Assembly: GCA_000720805.1 (NCBI GenBank)
Contig: JODI01000024.1
Location: forward strand, 62,001 to 126,000
From: Streptomyces violaceoruber
GTDB taxonomy: Bacteria; Actinomycetota; Actinomycetes; Streptomycetales; Streptomycetaceae
Reading direction: 5' to 3'
DNA length: 64,000 nucleotides
Each line of letters opens with the position of its first letter. Positions within the stretch are counted from its first letter, which is position 1. Below the pieces are notes generated by a model that ran no database searches, was not told where the DNA came from, and saw only the letters and a list, made by a program, of their open reading frames with translations. The position numbers and the translations under genes were made by a program. Shown here piece by piece: positions 44,009 to 52,300 of this stretch.

Positions 44009-45067
44009 TCAGCGCTGGACCGGCTTGCCGCGGCCCCAGGCCCAGGCGAGGCGGTCGGCGCCGGACTGGTTGGTGGTGGCCAGCCAGGGGCGGGCGGGGT
44101 CGCCGACGAGGGTCTGCATCGAGTACGTGTCGTCGGTGCGCAGGCCCGGCCAGTACACGGAGCCCATCTTGAGCTCGCGGAAGGTGTCGGTGACGGCCTG
44201 GACGTAGTTGACGAAGTTGTTGGAGGCGTCCGGCTTGTTGTAGTTCAGGCCGGTCGTCATCGGGGCACCGAACTCGTCGGCGACGGTCCGGTTGGCGCAG
44301 GTGCCGATGCGCTCCTTGAGGTCGGCCACCCACTGGTCGTAGGTGGCGTAGTCCTTCCAGAACCCGTAGTGGTGCAGGGAGAGGTAGGTGCCCTTCAGGC
44401 GCGGGTCGGCGCAGACCGAGGTGACGTGGTCGTTGTAGCCGGCGCCGCTGACGAAGACCCGGTTGCGCGGGACCGACGGGAAGGTCGCGAGCCACTTCGC
44501 GGCTATGTCGGCCCACTGGGCGTCGGTGTAGCCGTGCGGCTCGTTCATCGGCTCGAAGTAGACGCGCTTGTCGTTCTGGTAGGCCTTGACGACCGTCTTC
44601 CACATCGGCCAGTAGGTGGCCTCGTCGTCGATGAAGCCGTCCTTCTGGGCGCCGGTGCCTTCCCAGTAGGACACGATGACCTTGAAGCCCTGGGCCGAGG
44701 CCGCGTCGATGACCGCGCGGTACGACTTCCAGTAACTGCCGTTGACCGTGTACGGGTTGATGGGCAGCCGCACGGTGTTGGCGCCGAGGTTGGCGCGGAA
44801 GGCCGAGATGATCCGGCTCGACTTGGTGTACGTCTGCCGGTAGCTGTCGGAGAGCGACAGACCGGACAGGACGACCGGGTCGTCGGCGAAGTTGTCACGC
44901 GGGTCGGCCCAGTTGACGCCCTTGAACTGGGTGGTGTCGGTGCTCGGCGCGGCGGCGGAGGCGGGGCTGCCGGCGAGGGTCGTACCGGTGACCGCGGCGA
45001 TCGCGACGGCCACGAAGGCGGCCCGCAGCCGGGGGGTGTGGCGGGTTCTGGCGGGGGTCTTGCGCAT
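44009..45067 (-). CDS. Secreted GH5 glycanase (cellulase family)
   Basis: This 352-aa exported TIM-barrel hydrolase has a signal peptide cut near SASA/AAP (about residue 39). The acid/base is Glu176 in VYFEPMNEPHG and the nucleophile is Glu265 in TVADEFGAP; the LHHYGFW motif in the sixth strand is also conserved. Retaining GH5 enzymes cleave beta-1,4-glucans, mannans or related chains; the subfamily cannot be fixed by eye. There is no carbohydrate-binding module. Upstream on the template lie two LacI-type palindromes, so the gene is probably induced by a sugar. It stops just before a strong hairpin and forms a single-gene unit. Confidence 0.88.
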   Translation of the reverse strand: MRKTPARTRHTPRLRAAFVAVAIAAVTGTTLAGSPASAAAPSTDTTQFKGVNWADPRDNFADDPVVLSGLSLSDSYRQTYTKSSRIISAFRANLGANTVRLPINPYTVNGSYWKSYRAVIDAASAQGFKVIVSYWEGTGAQKDGFIDDEATYWPMWKTVVKAYQNDKRVYFEPMNEPHGYTDAQWADIAAKWLATFPSVPRNRVFVSGAGYNDHVTSVCADPRLKGTYLSLHHYGFWKDYATYDQWVADLKERIGTCANRTVADEFGAPMTTGLNYNKPDASNNFVNYVQAVTDTFRELKMGSVYWPGLRTDDTYSMQTLVGDPARPWLATTNQSGADRLAWAWGRGKPVQR

Positions 45068-45126
45068 CAGCTTGCCCTTTCAGGAGGTGGCGGCCCGGCG
45101 CGTGGGGGAGGCGCGTCCGGCCGCCG

Positions 45127-45173
45127 TGTTTACGCAAACATGGTCGAACAAACGATCGGTGTTTACGTAAACA
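45127..45173. promoter_or_regulatory. Double LacI-type operator upstream of GH5
   Basis: TGTTTACGCAAACA (45127-45140, one mismatch) and the perfect palindrome TGTTTACGTAAACA (45160-45173) lie 60-106 bases before the GH5 start. Their centres are 33 bp apart, about three helical turns. The form fits LacI-family repressors. It differs from the CebR box of Streptomyces cellulases as I remember it. No LacI gene lies in the window. Confidence 0.8.
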
Positions 45174-45303
45174 TCGCGGCGCCGGAATCGTGGCATCCGG
45201 CTTGGGTCGCGTCAAGGTTTCCCGCACGTAACATCTCCCGTCCTTCCGTGGGCGCAGGCCAACGCGTCGTTCGGGACAGGAGTCATCGCGTTGCCGCGGG
45301 GGT

Positions 45304-45543
45304 ATGGCGGGGGCAATGGCAACGAAGACGAAGCACGGCCGGTCTCGGCCCACCCCCATGGATGTGCGGGTCGGGCGTCCTCCCCGGGGAGCAGCCGGAC
45401 CCTCGCGGGTCCTGCCGCGGGGGGACGGCAACTGCCTCCCCGAGCACGATGTGCCCGGATCCCGGCAGGACGAGGCTGGTCCCATCGGATGCGAGGTGGC
45501 CCGTCACCTCGTACCGGCCCAAGGCCTGAGGAGGACGTCATGA
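45304..45543 (+). CDS. Possible 79-aa hypothetical protein
   Basis: An open frame from ATG 45304 (or ATG 45316) to a TGA at 45541-45543 encodes a basic, low-complexity N-terminus and a more protein-like end (RQDEAGPIGCEVARHLVPAQ). There is no clear binding site. It ends in ATGA, overlapping the start of the next small frame, which supports but does not prove that it is real. The 366-bp gap 45174-45539 otherwise shows nothing. Confidence 0.25.
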   Translation: MAGAMATKTKHGRSRPTPMDVRVGRPPRGAAGPSRVLPRGDGNCLPEHDVPGSRQDEAGPIGCEVARHLVPAQGLRRTS

Positions 45544-45641
45544 ACCGTCAGATCCGGGTGCGCGTCAACCGAAGGCCCGCGGCCCCGCGCGATGTGACCA
45601 TCGACCGCAGGACTCCCTCGGGGCGGATCCTGCCTTACTGA
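45540..45641 (+). CDS. 33-aa basic small protein with strong ribosome binding site
   Basis: TGAGGAGGACGTC leads directly to an ATG at 45540. The 33 codons encode an Arg-rich peptide ending SGRILPY, with high third-position G/C (about 27 of 32). The AGGAGG is among the best in the window. It has no signal peptide or cysteine, and no family is recognised. It may be a small regulatory or ribosome-associated protein, or a leader. Confidence 0.45.
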   Translation: MNRQIRVRVNRRPAAPRDVTIDRRTPSGRILPY

Positions 45642-45682
45642 CCTCCGCCGCCGGTGACCGACTCCACCGCTCGTACGGGCTC

Positions 45683-45747
45683 CCTGCAGGAGGCGTCAAC
45701 GCTTCCTGCAGGCGCGCGGTCGCCGGGCGGGCGGTGGCCGCCCGGCG
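45683..45747. terminator. Two adjacent strong hairpins
   Basis: The first (45683-45712) pairs CCTGCAGGA-G-GCG with CGC-T-TCCTGCAGG. The second (45721-45747) pairs CGCCGGGCGG with CCGCCCGGCG around a 7-base loop. They lie between the small plus-strand gene and the convergent STAS-ANTAR gene. Confidence 0.8.
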
Positions 45748-45780
45748 GCAGTGCCGGCAGCGGCAACAGCGGTGGCGGCG

Positions 45781-46458
45781 TCAGCGGGCGCGGTGTGCGA
45801 TCGCCGTGCGCAACGCCGTGCGGACCTCCTCCGGGGGCGGGGCGCCGTCGGAGCCGGTGCTCGCGGTGACCGCCGCGGCGACCGTGCGGAGCTTGGTGTT
45901 GGAGAGCTGGGAGGCCTCGCGGAGGATCGTCCACGCCTCGTCGGAGCTGCAGGACTGGGTGGCCATCAGGATGCCGCGGGCCTGGTCGATCACCGGGCGG
46001 GAGGAGATCGCCTGGCGCAGTTGCTCCACCTCCTCCTGGAGCAGCCGCAGCTGCTCGGCGCGTTCCAGGGCCACCGCGGAGGAGGCCGACGCGTGCGGGT
46101 CGACGCCCGGGGCGGTGTGCAGCGGGTCGGCGGGGTCCAACCCGGCGAGTTCCATGATGCGGCGCGGCTGGCCGTCCCAGTTCCGGGTCGCCACCGGCAT
46201 CCCGTCCCGGTGGACGTGGTCGGCGAGCTTCTCCAGGAACTGCAGCCCCGCGGTGTCCATGAAGACCACCCCGGCCATGTCCAGTTCCACCCGGCGGACG
46301 CCGTCCGGCAACGCGGCCAGCGTCTGGGCCAGGATGTCCGCACAGCCGCGGACCAGCTCTCCGCGTGGCGCGAGCACCGCTCGGTCCCCGTCCACGTGGC
46401 TATCGATGACCAGGGCGTTAAGTCGCCCCGGCAGAGGTGTGTACTCCGCTGAGGTCAT
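45781..46458 (-). CDS. STAS-ANTAR fusion regulator
   Basis: This 225-aa protein combines an N-terminal STAS domain (about 10-105; VLAPRGELVRGCADILAQTL and VELDMAGVVFMDTAGLQFLEKLA) with a C-terminal ANTAR RNA-binding domain (about 135-205; LRLLQEEVEQLRQAISSRPVIDQARGILMA then SSDEAWTILREASQLSNTKLRTVAAAV). STAS domains act as anti-anti-sigma factors when a conserved Ser is unphosphorylated; ANTAR domains bind paired hairpins in mRNA to prevent termination. The fusion could link partner switching to antitermination. It is divergent from a STAS plus MEDS-kinase pair, which may be its phosphorylation partner. Confidence 0.88.
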   Translation of the reverse strand: MTSAEYTPLPGRLNALVIDSHVDGDRAVLAPRGELVRGCADILAQTLAALPDGVRRVELDMAGVVFMDTAGLQFLEKLADHVHRDGMPVATRNWDGQPRRIMELAGLDPADPLHTAPGVDPHASASSAVALERAEQLRLLQEEVEQLRQAISSRPVIDQARGILMATQSCSSDEAWTILREASQLSNTKLRTVAAAVTASTGSDGAPPPEEVRTALRTAIAHRAR

Positions 46459-46646
46459 GTCTCCCCCCTGTGGTTACCGGACAGTCGTTCTGGCGTCGCG
46501 TGCCCCGTCGCCGCCGGACCCGTACGGTGGGGCCGGGGTGCTCATGCTGCGCTTGCCCGCCGTACGGTGGACTACACACCCGCCCCCGGCATGACTTGGG
46601 GGTTCGGGGGTATGTGCGCTCCGTCCGGGAAGAGTGGGGAGACGGT

Positions 46647-47000
46647 GTGGGCATCCGGTATGAGGCACCGTCCGGAGTCGTCTCGGCGGCGCCGGCGTTG
46701 ACGGTGTCACCGCTGACCACGCGCAGTGGACTGCGCGTGGCGGGAGAGGTCGGTCTGGCGACGCACCATGTCTGGGAGCGAGCGCTGGAGCGGGCTGTGC
46801 GCGAGGACGGGGACGTGTATCACCTTGAGTTGTCAGCCGTGACGTTCATCGACGTCGCCGGTGCCGGGGCGCTGGCCGCCGCCGCCCAGCAGTTGGGGGC
46901 GGGCCGGCGGATGGTGCTCGACCACCCGCCGCACGCCCTGCGACGCGTGCTGGACATGTTCTGGCCCGACCTGTCGACGATCGAGGTGTCGGTGTCATGA
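46647..47000 (+). CDS. STAS domain anti-sigma factor antagonist
   Basis: This 117-aa single STAS domain reads PLTTRSGLRVAGEVGLATHH, then DVYHLELSAVTFIDVAGAGALAAAA and RRMVLDHPPHALRRVLDMFW. The position usually holding the phosphorylated Ser is in the FIDVAGAG segment, where Ala/Gly replaces the typical DSxG serine. It may thus be non-phosphorylatable or use another residue. I chose GTG 46647 after GTGGGGAGA. It overlaps the next gene by ATGA, so the antagonist and the kinase-like protein are made in balance. Confidence 0.85.
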   Translation: MGIRYEAPSGVVSAAPALTVSPLTTRSGLRVAGEVGLATHHVWERALERAVREDGDVYHLELSAVTFIDVAGAGALAAAAQQLGAGRRMVLDHPPHALRRVLDMFWPDLSTIEVSVS

Positions 47001-48019
47001 CTGCCGCGGCCGAACCCTTCGAGTCCGACGGACCTCTCGAGCCCGACGGGACCTACGGGTCCGACGAGTCCGACGAGCCCCGCGGCATCGTGGAGCCCCT
47101 CGATCCCTTCGTCCATCCCGCGCTGTTCTACGGCGACGAGCGGGAGTACCTCGCCGGCACCGTGTCCTTCATCCGCGAGGGACTGGAGGCGGGCGACCCG
47201 GTGGCGGTCGCCGTGCCCGGGGACAACCTCGCCCTGATCCGCGACGCCCTCGCCGCGGACGCCGGTGCCGTGCGCCTGCTGGACATGCGGGAGGCCGGGC
47301 GCAACCCCGGCCGGATCATCCCGGGCGTGCTGCGCGCCTTCGCCGACGCCCAGCCCGCCGGCCGCCGGGTGCGGATCATCGGCGAGCCGATCTGGGCGGG
47401 CCGCAGCGACACCGAGTACCCCGCCTGCGTCCAGCACGAGGCACTGATCAACGCGGCCTTCACGGGCCGCGCGGTGAGCATCCTGTGTCCCTACGACACC
47501 CGGCGGCTGGCCCCTCAGGTCATCGCCGACGCGTACGCCACCCACCCCGTCGTCATCCCCGTCGGCAGCGGGCCGGCGGCGGGCAGCGAGGCCTACGCAC
47601 CGGACGACGTCGTCGCCCGCTACAACGAGCCGCTGCCGCTCCTCGCGGACGTGCCCGTCTTCACCTACGACGCGGACTCGCTCTCGCAGGCCCGCCATGT
47701 CGCCACCGACATCGCCGCCCAGCTCGGCCTGACCGGCGTACGCCTGCAGGACCTGGCGCTGGTCACCGCCGAGCTGACCACCAACAGCGTGGTGCACGGC
47801 GGCGGTTCGGGTGCGCTCAGGGTGTGGGCCGAGGACGGGTACGTGGTCTGCGAGGTACGCGACAAGGGGCGGCTGGCCGATCCGCTGGCGGGGCGCCTGC
47901 CCGCGCCCCGCGACCAGCGCGGCGGCCGGGGACTGCTCATGGTCAACCTGGTCGCGGACCTGGTAAGGGTGCACACCGGGGTGGACGGGACGACGGTGCG
48001 GTGCTGGTTCGCCTGCTGA
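46997..48019 (+). CDS. MEDS sensor plus HATPase anti-sigma kinase
   Basis: This 340-aa protein has an acidic N-terminus, then a MEDS (DcmR-type sensory) domain (about 38-200; HPALFYGDEREYLAGTVSFIREGLEAGDPVAVAVP and ILCPYDTRRL). The C-terminal RsbW-type histidine-kinase-like ATPase (about 220-340) has the N-box ELTTNSVVHGG, the G1 region VCEVRDKGRL and the G2 segment RGGRGLLMVNLV. MEDS domains bind small molecules such as tetrapyrrole or haem-like ligands or hydrocarbon-derived signals; the ATPase phosphorylates STAS antagonists and sequesters a sigma factor. It is coupled to the STAS gene by ATGA. No sigma factor is in the window. Confidence 0.88.
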   Translation: MTAAAEPFESDGPLEPDGTYGSDESDEPRGIVEPLDPFVHPALFYGDEREYLAGTVSFIREGLEAGDPVAVAVPGDNLALIRDALAADAGAVRLLDMREAGRNPGRIIPGVLRAFADAQPAGRRVRIIGEPIWAGRSDTEYPACVQHEALINAAFTGRAVSILCPYDTRRLAPQVIADAYATHPVVIPVGSGPAAGSEAYAPDDVVARYNEPLPLLADVPVFTYDADSLSQARHVATDIAAQLGLTGVRLQDLALVTAELTTNSVVHGGGSGALRVWAEDGYVVCEVRDKGRLADPLAGRLPAPRDQRGGRGLLMVNLVADLVRVHTGVDGTTVRCWFAC

Positions 48020-48082
48020 CGGCCGGCCCGTCGGATTCGTGACCGGGGCAAGCCCCTTCACGCGTTTGCCGGTGTACGTCGC

Positions 48083-49120
48083 TCAGGCGGCCAGGGGGTC
48101 CAGGACCAGGGGTTCGATCTTGCCCTCCAGCATGTAGCCCAGGCCCTGGGCGGCGCACACGTCCGGCCGTTCGGCGATGTGCACCGGCATGCCCGTCGCG
48201 TGCCGCAGCATCTGGTCGAAGCCCGGGAGCAGGGCGCTGCCGCCGACCATCATGATCCCGCGGTCGGCGAGGTCGGCCACCAGGTCGGGCGGGCAGTTGC
48301 GCAGCACCCGCCCGATGCCGTCGAGGACGGCGGTCAGCGGGGTCTCGATCGCGAACCGGATGGCGGCGGTGTCGACCTTGACGGAACGAGCGAGGCCGGT
48401 GGCGACGTCCCGGCCGTGGATCTCGGTGGACGCGGGGCCCTCGGCGGTGAGGCCGTTGCCGGAGAGGGCGAGCTGCAGCGGCCGTACGGACTGGCTGGGC
48501 AGCATCAGCTCGTGCTCGTGCCGCAGGTGCTGCACGATCGCGTGGTCCACGGCCTCGCCGCCGACGGGAATGCGCTCGGCGGTGACGATCGACCCGAGGG
48601 AGAGCACCGCGATCTGGGTGGCCGCGGCCCCGCACACCATGATCATGGTCGCCTCGGGCCGCTCTACGGGCAGCCCGCAGCCGACCGCGGCGGCGATGAG
48701 CGTGTCGACCAGCTCCACCCGGCGCGCACCGAGCCCGACGAGCGTCTCGATGGCGGCGCGCTGGGCCAGCGGGTCGGCGTCGTGCGGGGTGCAGGCGGCG
48801 GCCCGCAGCCGGGGCTTGCGGCGCAGCGCACGGCGGACCTTGTCGCCGAGCAGGTGCCGCAGCATGCGCTGAGCCATCTCGATGTCGACGACCGTGCCGC
48901 CGGAGACGGGCCTGACGACCCGGATGTAGTCCGGCGTGCGGCCCGTCATCTTCTCCGCGAACTCGCCGACCGCGATCAGCGCACCGGTACGGGTGTTCAC
49001 GGCGGCGGCGGACGGCTGGTCGACGACGAGCCCGGCCCCCTTCACGTACACCCGCGTCCTTGCCGCACCCAGGTCGACGGCGAAGTGGCAGCGGCGCAAC
49101 TGCTCCAGACTGGCGGTCAT
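48083..49120 (-). CDS. MreB-like actin homologue
   Basis: This 345-aa actin-fold protein reads CHFAVDLGAARTRVYVKGAGLVVDQPS (phosphate 1), then RPVSGGTVVDIEMAQRML, CGAAATQIAVLSLGSI (phosphate 2) and IMMVGGSALLPGFDQML (adenosine motif). It is shorter and more divergent than canonical MreB, and there is no mreC/mreD next to it, so it is likely the extra Mbl-type protein seen in Streptomyces, which acts in spore-wall or stress-related wall synthesis. GGGAGGACC lies before the ATG 49120. It is downstream of, and on the same strand as, the conflict operon but separated by 201 bp with tandem repeats. Confidence 0.85.
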   Translation of the reverse strand: MTASLEQLRRCHFAVDLGAARTRVYVKGAGLVVDQPSAAAVNTRTGALIAVGEFAEKMTGRTPDYIRVVRPVSGGTVVDIEMAQRMLRHLLGDKVRRALRRKPRLRAAACTPHDADPLAQRAAIETLVGLGARRVELVDTLIAAAVGCGLPVERPEATMIMVCGAAATQIAVLSLGSIVTAERIPVGGEAVDHAIVQHLRHEHELMLPSQSVRPLQLALSGNGLTAEGPASTEIHGRDVATGLARSVKVDTAAIRFAIETPLTAVLDGIGRVLRNCPPDLVADLADRGIMMVGGSALLPGFDQMLRHATGMPVHIAERPDVCAAQGLGYMLEGKIEPLVLDPLAA

Positions 49121-49246
49121 GGCAGGTCCTCCCGAGAGCACAGACCGTGGACCGCCGGGCGGCGGTCTCCTACGCATCCTGCGGGGACGGAGGAGGGGAC
49201 GCGTCTTGTGGTGGGCCGGGCGGGGAGCGGCTGAACGGGGGTTTCT

Positions 49247-49317
49247 TGTCGTCCTGTCAGTTCGTCCTGTCAGTTCGTCCCGTCGGTTCGGGGTGCCGGT
49301 CGGGGGCGCCGGTCGGG
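49247..49317. repeat. 13-bp tandem repeats between the MreB-like and SAV_2336 genes
   Basis: Three copies of a unit like GTTCGTCCTGTCA (49247-49285) plus a partial fourth are followed by two copies of a 13-bp G-rich unit (49292-49317, GTGCCGGTCGGGG-like). They sit directly downstream of the SAV_2336 fusion gene's stop at 49322. Confidence 0.8.
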
Positions 49318-49321
49318 AATG

Positions 49322-52300
49322 TCAGAGCGAGCGGGCGGCCTCCAGGAGCGGCGCGAGGGACGGGACGGTGATCTCACAGCCGGCTTCGCGCAGGCTCTGT
49401 TCCACGGTCGGATTGCGGGCCAGGCCGATGAAACCGAGGCCGGCCTGCTGGGCGGCGGTGAGTTCGGTGACCGTGGAGCCGATGAGTACGCCGGTGGGAG
49501 CGGGCGAGGCGGCAGAACCCAGGGCGCGCCGCAGGCAGTCGGGGTGGGGCATCAGCAGGCCGAGGTCGTCGGCGCGGCCGTGGACGCCGGCCAGGGGGAG
49601 GCGATACGGCTCCAGGTAGCGGCGGACGGCCTGTTCGCTGACGTCCGTGACGACCAGGACGCGGCGGCCGGCGCCGTGCAGGGTGCGTACCAGGGCGGGG
49701 GAGTTGTGGGTCGTGGGTGCGTCCGGTACGGCCCGCAGTTCGATCTCGTCCAGGCGCTGCCGCAGGAGCGGGCCGAGCGGGTCCCGGGCGAAGGTGCGCA
49801 GCACGTCCAGCGGGTGCACGAACACCTCCCGGCCGAGGCCGTCGGCGGTGGGCAGGGGCCGTCCCTCCAGGGCGTCGTCCGGGTGGCGGTGCTCGGTGAC
49901 GACGGCCAGCAGTTCCAGCGCGGCCTCGCGGGCGGTCCGCGCCGAGTACAGCCGGGTGAGGGGACCGTCGAAGCCGAGCAGTACGGTCTCGGTCTCGCCG
50001 AGGATGTCGGACAGCGGGCGCGGCGCCGGTGCCGGCCGTTCCGGCACGGGTGACGGTGCCCCTTCCGGCGCCAGCCGCACGGAGCACGCCACCGACAGGC
50101 CCGGCACCGGCCACGACGAGCGCAGCTTCGAGTTGACCGCCCGCTGGGCCGCGCCCGCCCGGCGCAGGGGATGGCGTCGGGTGACCCGGCCCGCGGTGGC
50201 GAGCACATGGTCGAGCAGCGCCCGGGAGACCCGGGGCACCTCGCCGCGCACGAACGCGACCGGGTCCTCCACGTGCCACGACAGCTCCACGGCGGCGTGG
50301 AAGGCACCCTTGCCGGAGCTGGGCAGCGACACCTGGTGGACGGACTGCTGGGTGGTGAGGTCGACCTCGTAGTACGTCGTCGCCCTGGGCGGACGCCCGC
50401 CGTGCGGCTGGGCCGGGTTGAGGAGGGTGAGGGGGCCGTCGGGCTGGGTGTGCACGATGGCGGTGCGGCCGGGGGCGGGGATGCCGAGGGTGCGCAGGTC
50501 GTGGGTGATCAGGGGGCCGCGGACCAGGTCACGGTCGTCGGGCCGGGGCGCCGTGGGCGTCGGGAGGCAGTACCAGGCGATCGGCGGGGCGGGGTGCGGG
50601 CCGCTGCCGTGCAGCGGCTGGAAGCGCTGGGTGGTCAGGGCGGCGGAACTGCCCGCGAACTCGTCGTACAGGGCGGGCGGGACGACGACCAGGAGGTCGG
50701 AGGGCGTACGGTCCTGCAGGGCCGCCACCTCGGGCGGCGGGGTGGGCCCGTCCCAGAACGTCACCTTGAGAGGCGGCGGGTCGGCCAGGGTGCCGAAGAC
50801 GTCGGGGAGTCCGCGCAGGACGGCGACGAGGACGGGGAGCAGATAGGTGCCGGAGTCGGCGAGGACGACGTAGCCGTTGTCGCGGACCCGCACCTCGTGC
50901 TGGTGGGTGGCGCGGGTGCCCCGGGACAGGAACTCGTGCACCGCGTATTCGAGGGAGATACGGGCCTCGGGGCGGCCGCCCAGGTCGTCGGTCTCGAAGA
51001 GGATCGCGGGGCGGAACGCGGCGTGCCGGGCGGCCTCGCGGCGGTTCAACTCGGCGAGTTCGAGGGTGAGTTCCTCGCGGAGGGCGCGCAGGCGGGTGCG
51101 GGCCGCCCGGGCGGCGGGGCCGGGGACGCCGTCGAGGGGGTCGCCGTAGAAGAGGTCAACGGCCCGCTGGAGCCGGTCGCGGCGGTGTTCGGGGGGCTGG
51201 TCGGCTTCGTGGTGGCTGAGCTTCTCGCACAGGTCCACGTCGATGGGTTGGTCCGCCGCGTGCAGTGCGTACCCGTCGAAGAGGGCGACCAGGGTGCCGG
51301 GGTCGACGAGCCGGCGTACCTCGTCGGCCAGGGTGTCGATGACGTGCTGCACCTCGGCCGGCCCGGGCGGGTCGTCCCACAGGCCCTCGGCCAGCTCGGT
51401 GTAGGTCAGGCGCCGGCCGTGCCTCAGGAGCAGCATGCACAGCAGAGCCTGGCCGTCGCGCGAGGGCAGCGGCAGGGCGGAGCCCCGGCGGCTGACGCGC
51501 ACCTCGCCGAGCAGGGTGAACCGGCGTGCCGCAAGGGGTTCGACGTGTGCGAACTCCTCGGCCGCGAAACGGGCGGGTTCGGGCAGGTCGCCGTCTGCGA
51601 TCCGGTCCACCATGCGCCGGTACTCGGGTGGTGGCTCCGGCACCCGGCGGGCCAACTGCTGGAGCATCCCGTCGAATTCGCGGTAGTCCCACTGCGCGTC
51701 CTTGCCCAGGGACTCCTCGCCGAGGGCGAACCGGCTGATCAGCACGGTGCCGTCAGGCCGCAGCAGCAGACCCAGCTCGTCCCGCTGCCCGCGCACCAGT
51801 CCGCGTGCGTGCAGGGCCTCCAGTCCCGCCACGCCCTGATGGGCCACCCGGGCGAAGATCTCGAAGGGCAGCCGCGGCCGCTCCCCCTCCGCCATCTCCC
51901 GCAGGGTCACCCCGTCCACGAACTCCGCGACCAGATAAGGCTTCCCGCCTTCCACGCCGAAGTCCCGCACCCGCACCACGTACGGACTGTCGACCTCGGC
52001 CAGCGCGCCCGCCTCCCGCAGGAACCGCTCGCGATGCCGCTCCGCCTGCTTCGGGAAGAGGTGCACGATCACGTGGTCCCCGGTCCGCGTGTCCACGGCG
52101 TCCCACATCCGCTGCCCCGGGCCCCGCCGCTCGGCGAGCCGGTAGCGCCCTGCGACCAGCCGCTGCGGCCCGACCCCGCCCGGCCGTTCGCCCTCCCCCC
52201 GGTGCAGCTGTTCCGCCTCGTCCCCGCCCAGCCGCCGTACCGTCTCCTCGCTCACCGTCGCGAACACGGGACCCGTGCCGGACGTGCCGCCTGCCTCCGC

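Noticed and set aside
45283..45522. Minus-strand 79-codon frame reading GRYEVTGHLASDGTSLVLPG
   Set aside because: The start of the frame looks protein-like but it degenerates into Pro/Arg-rich sequence, lacks a binding site and opposes a better-supported small gene.
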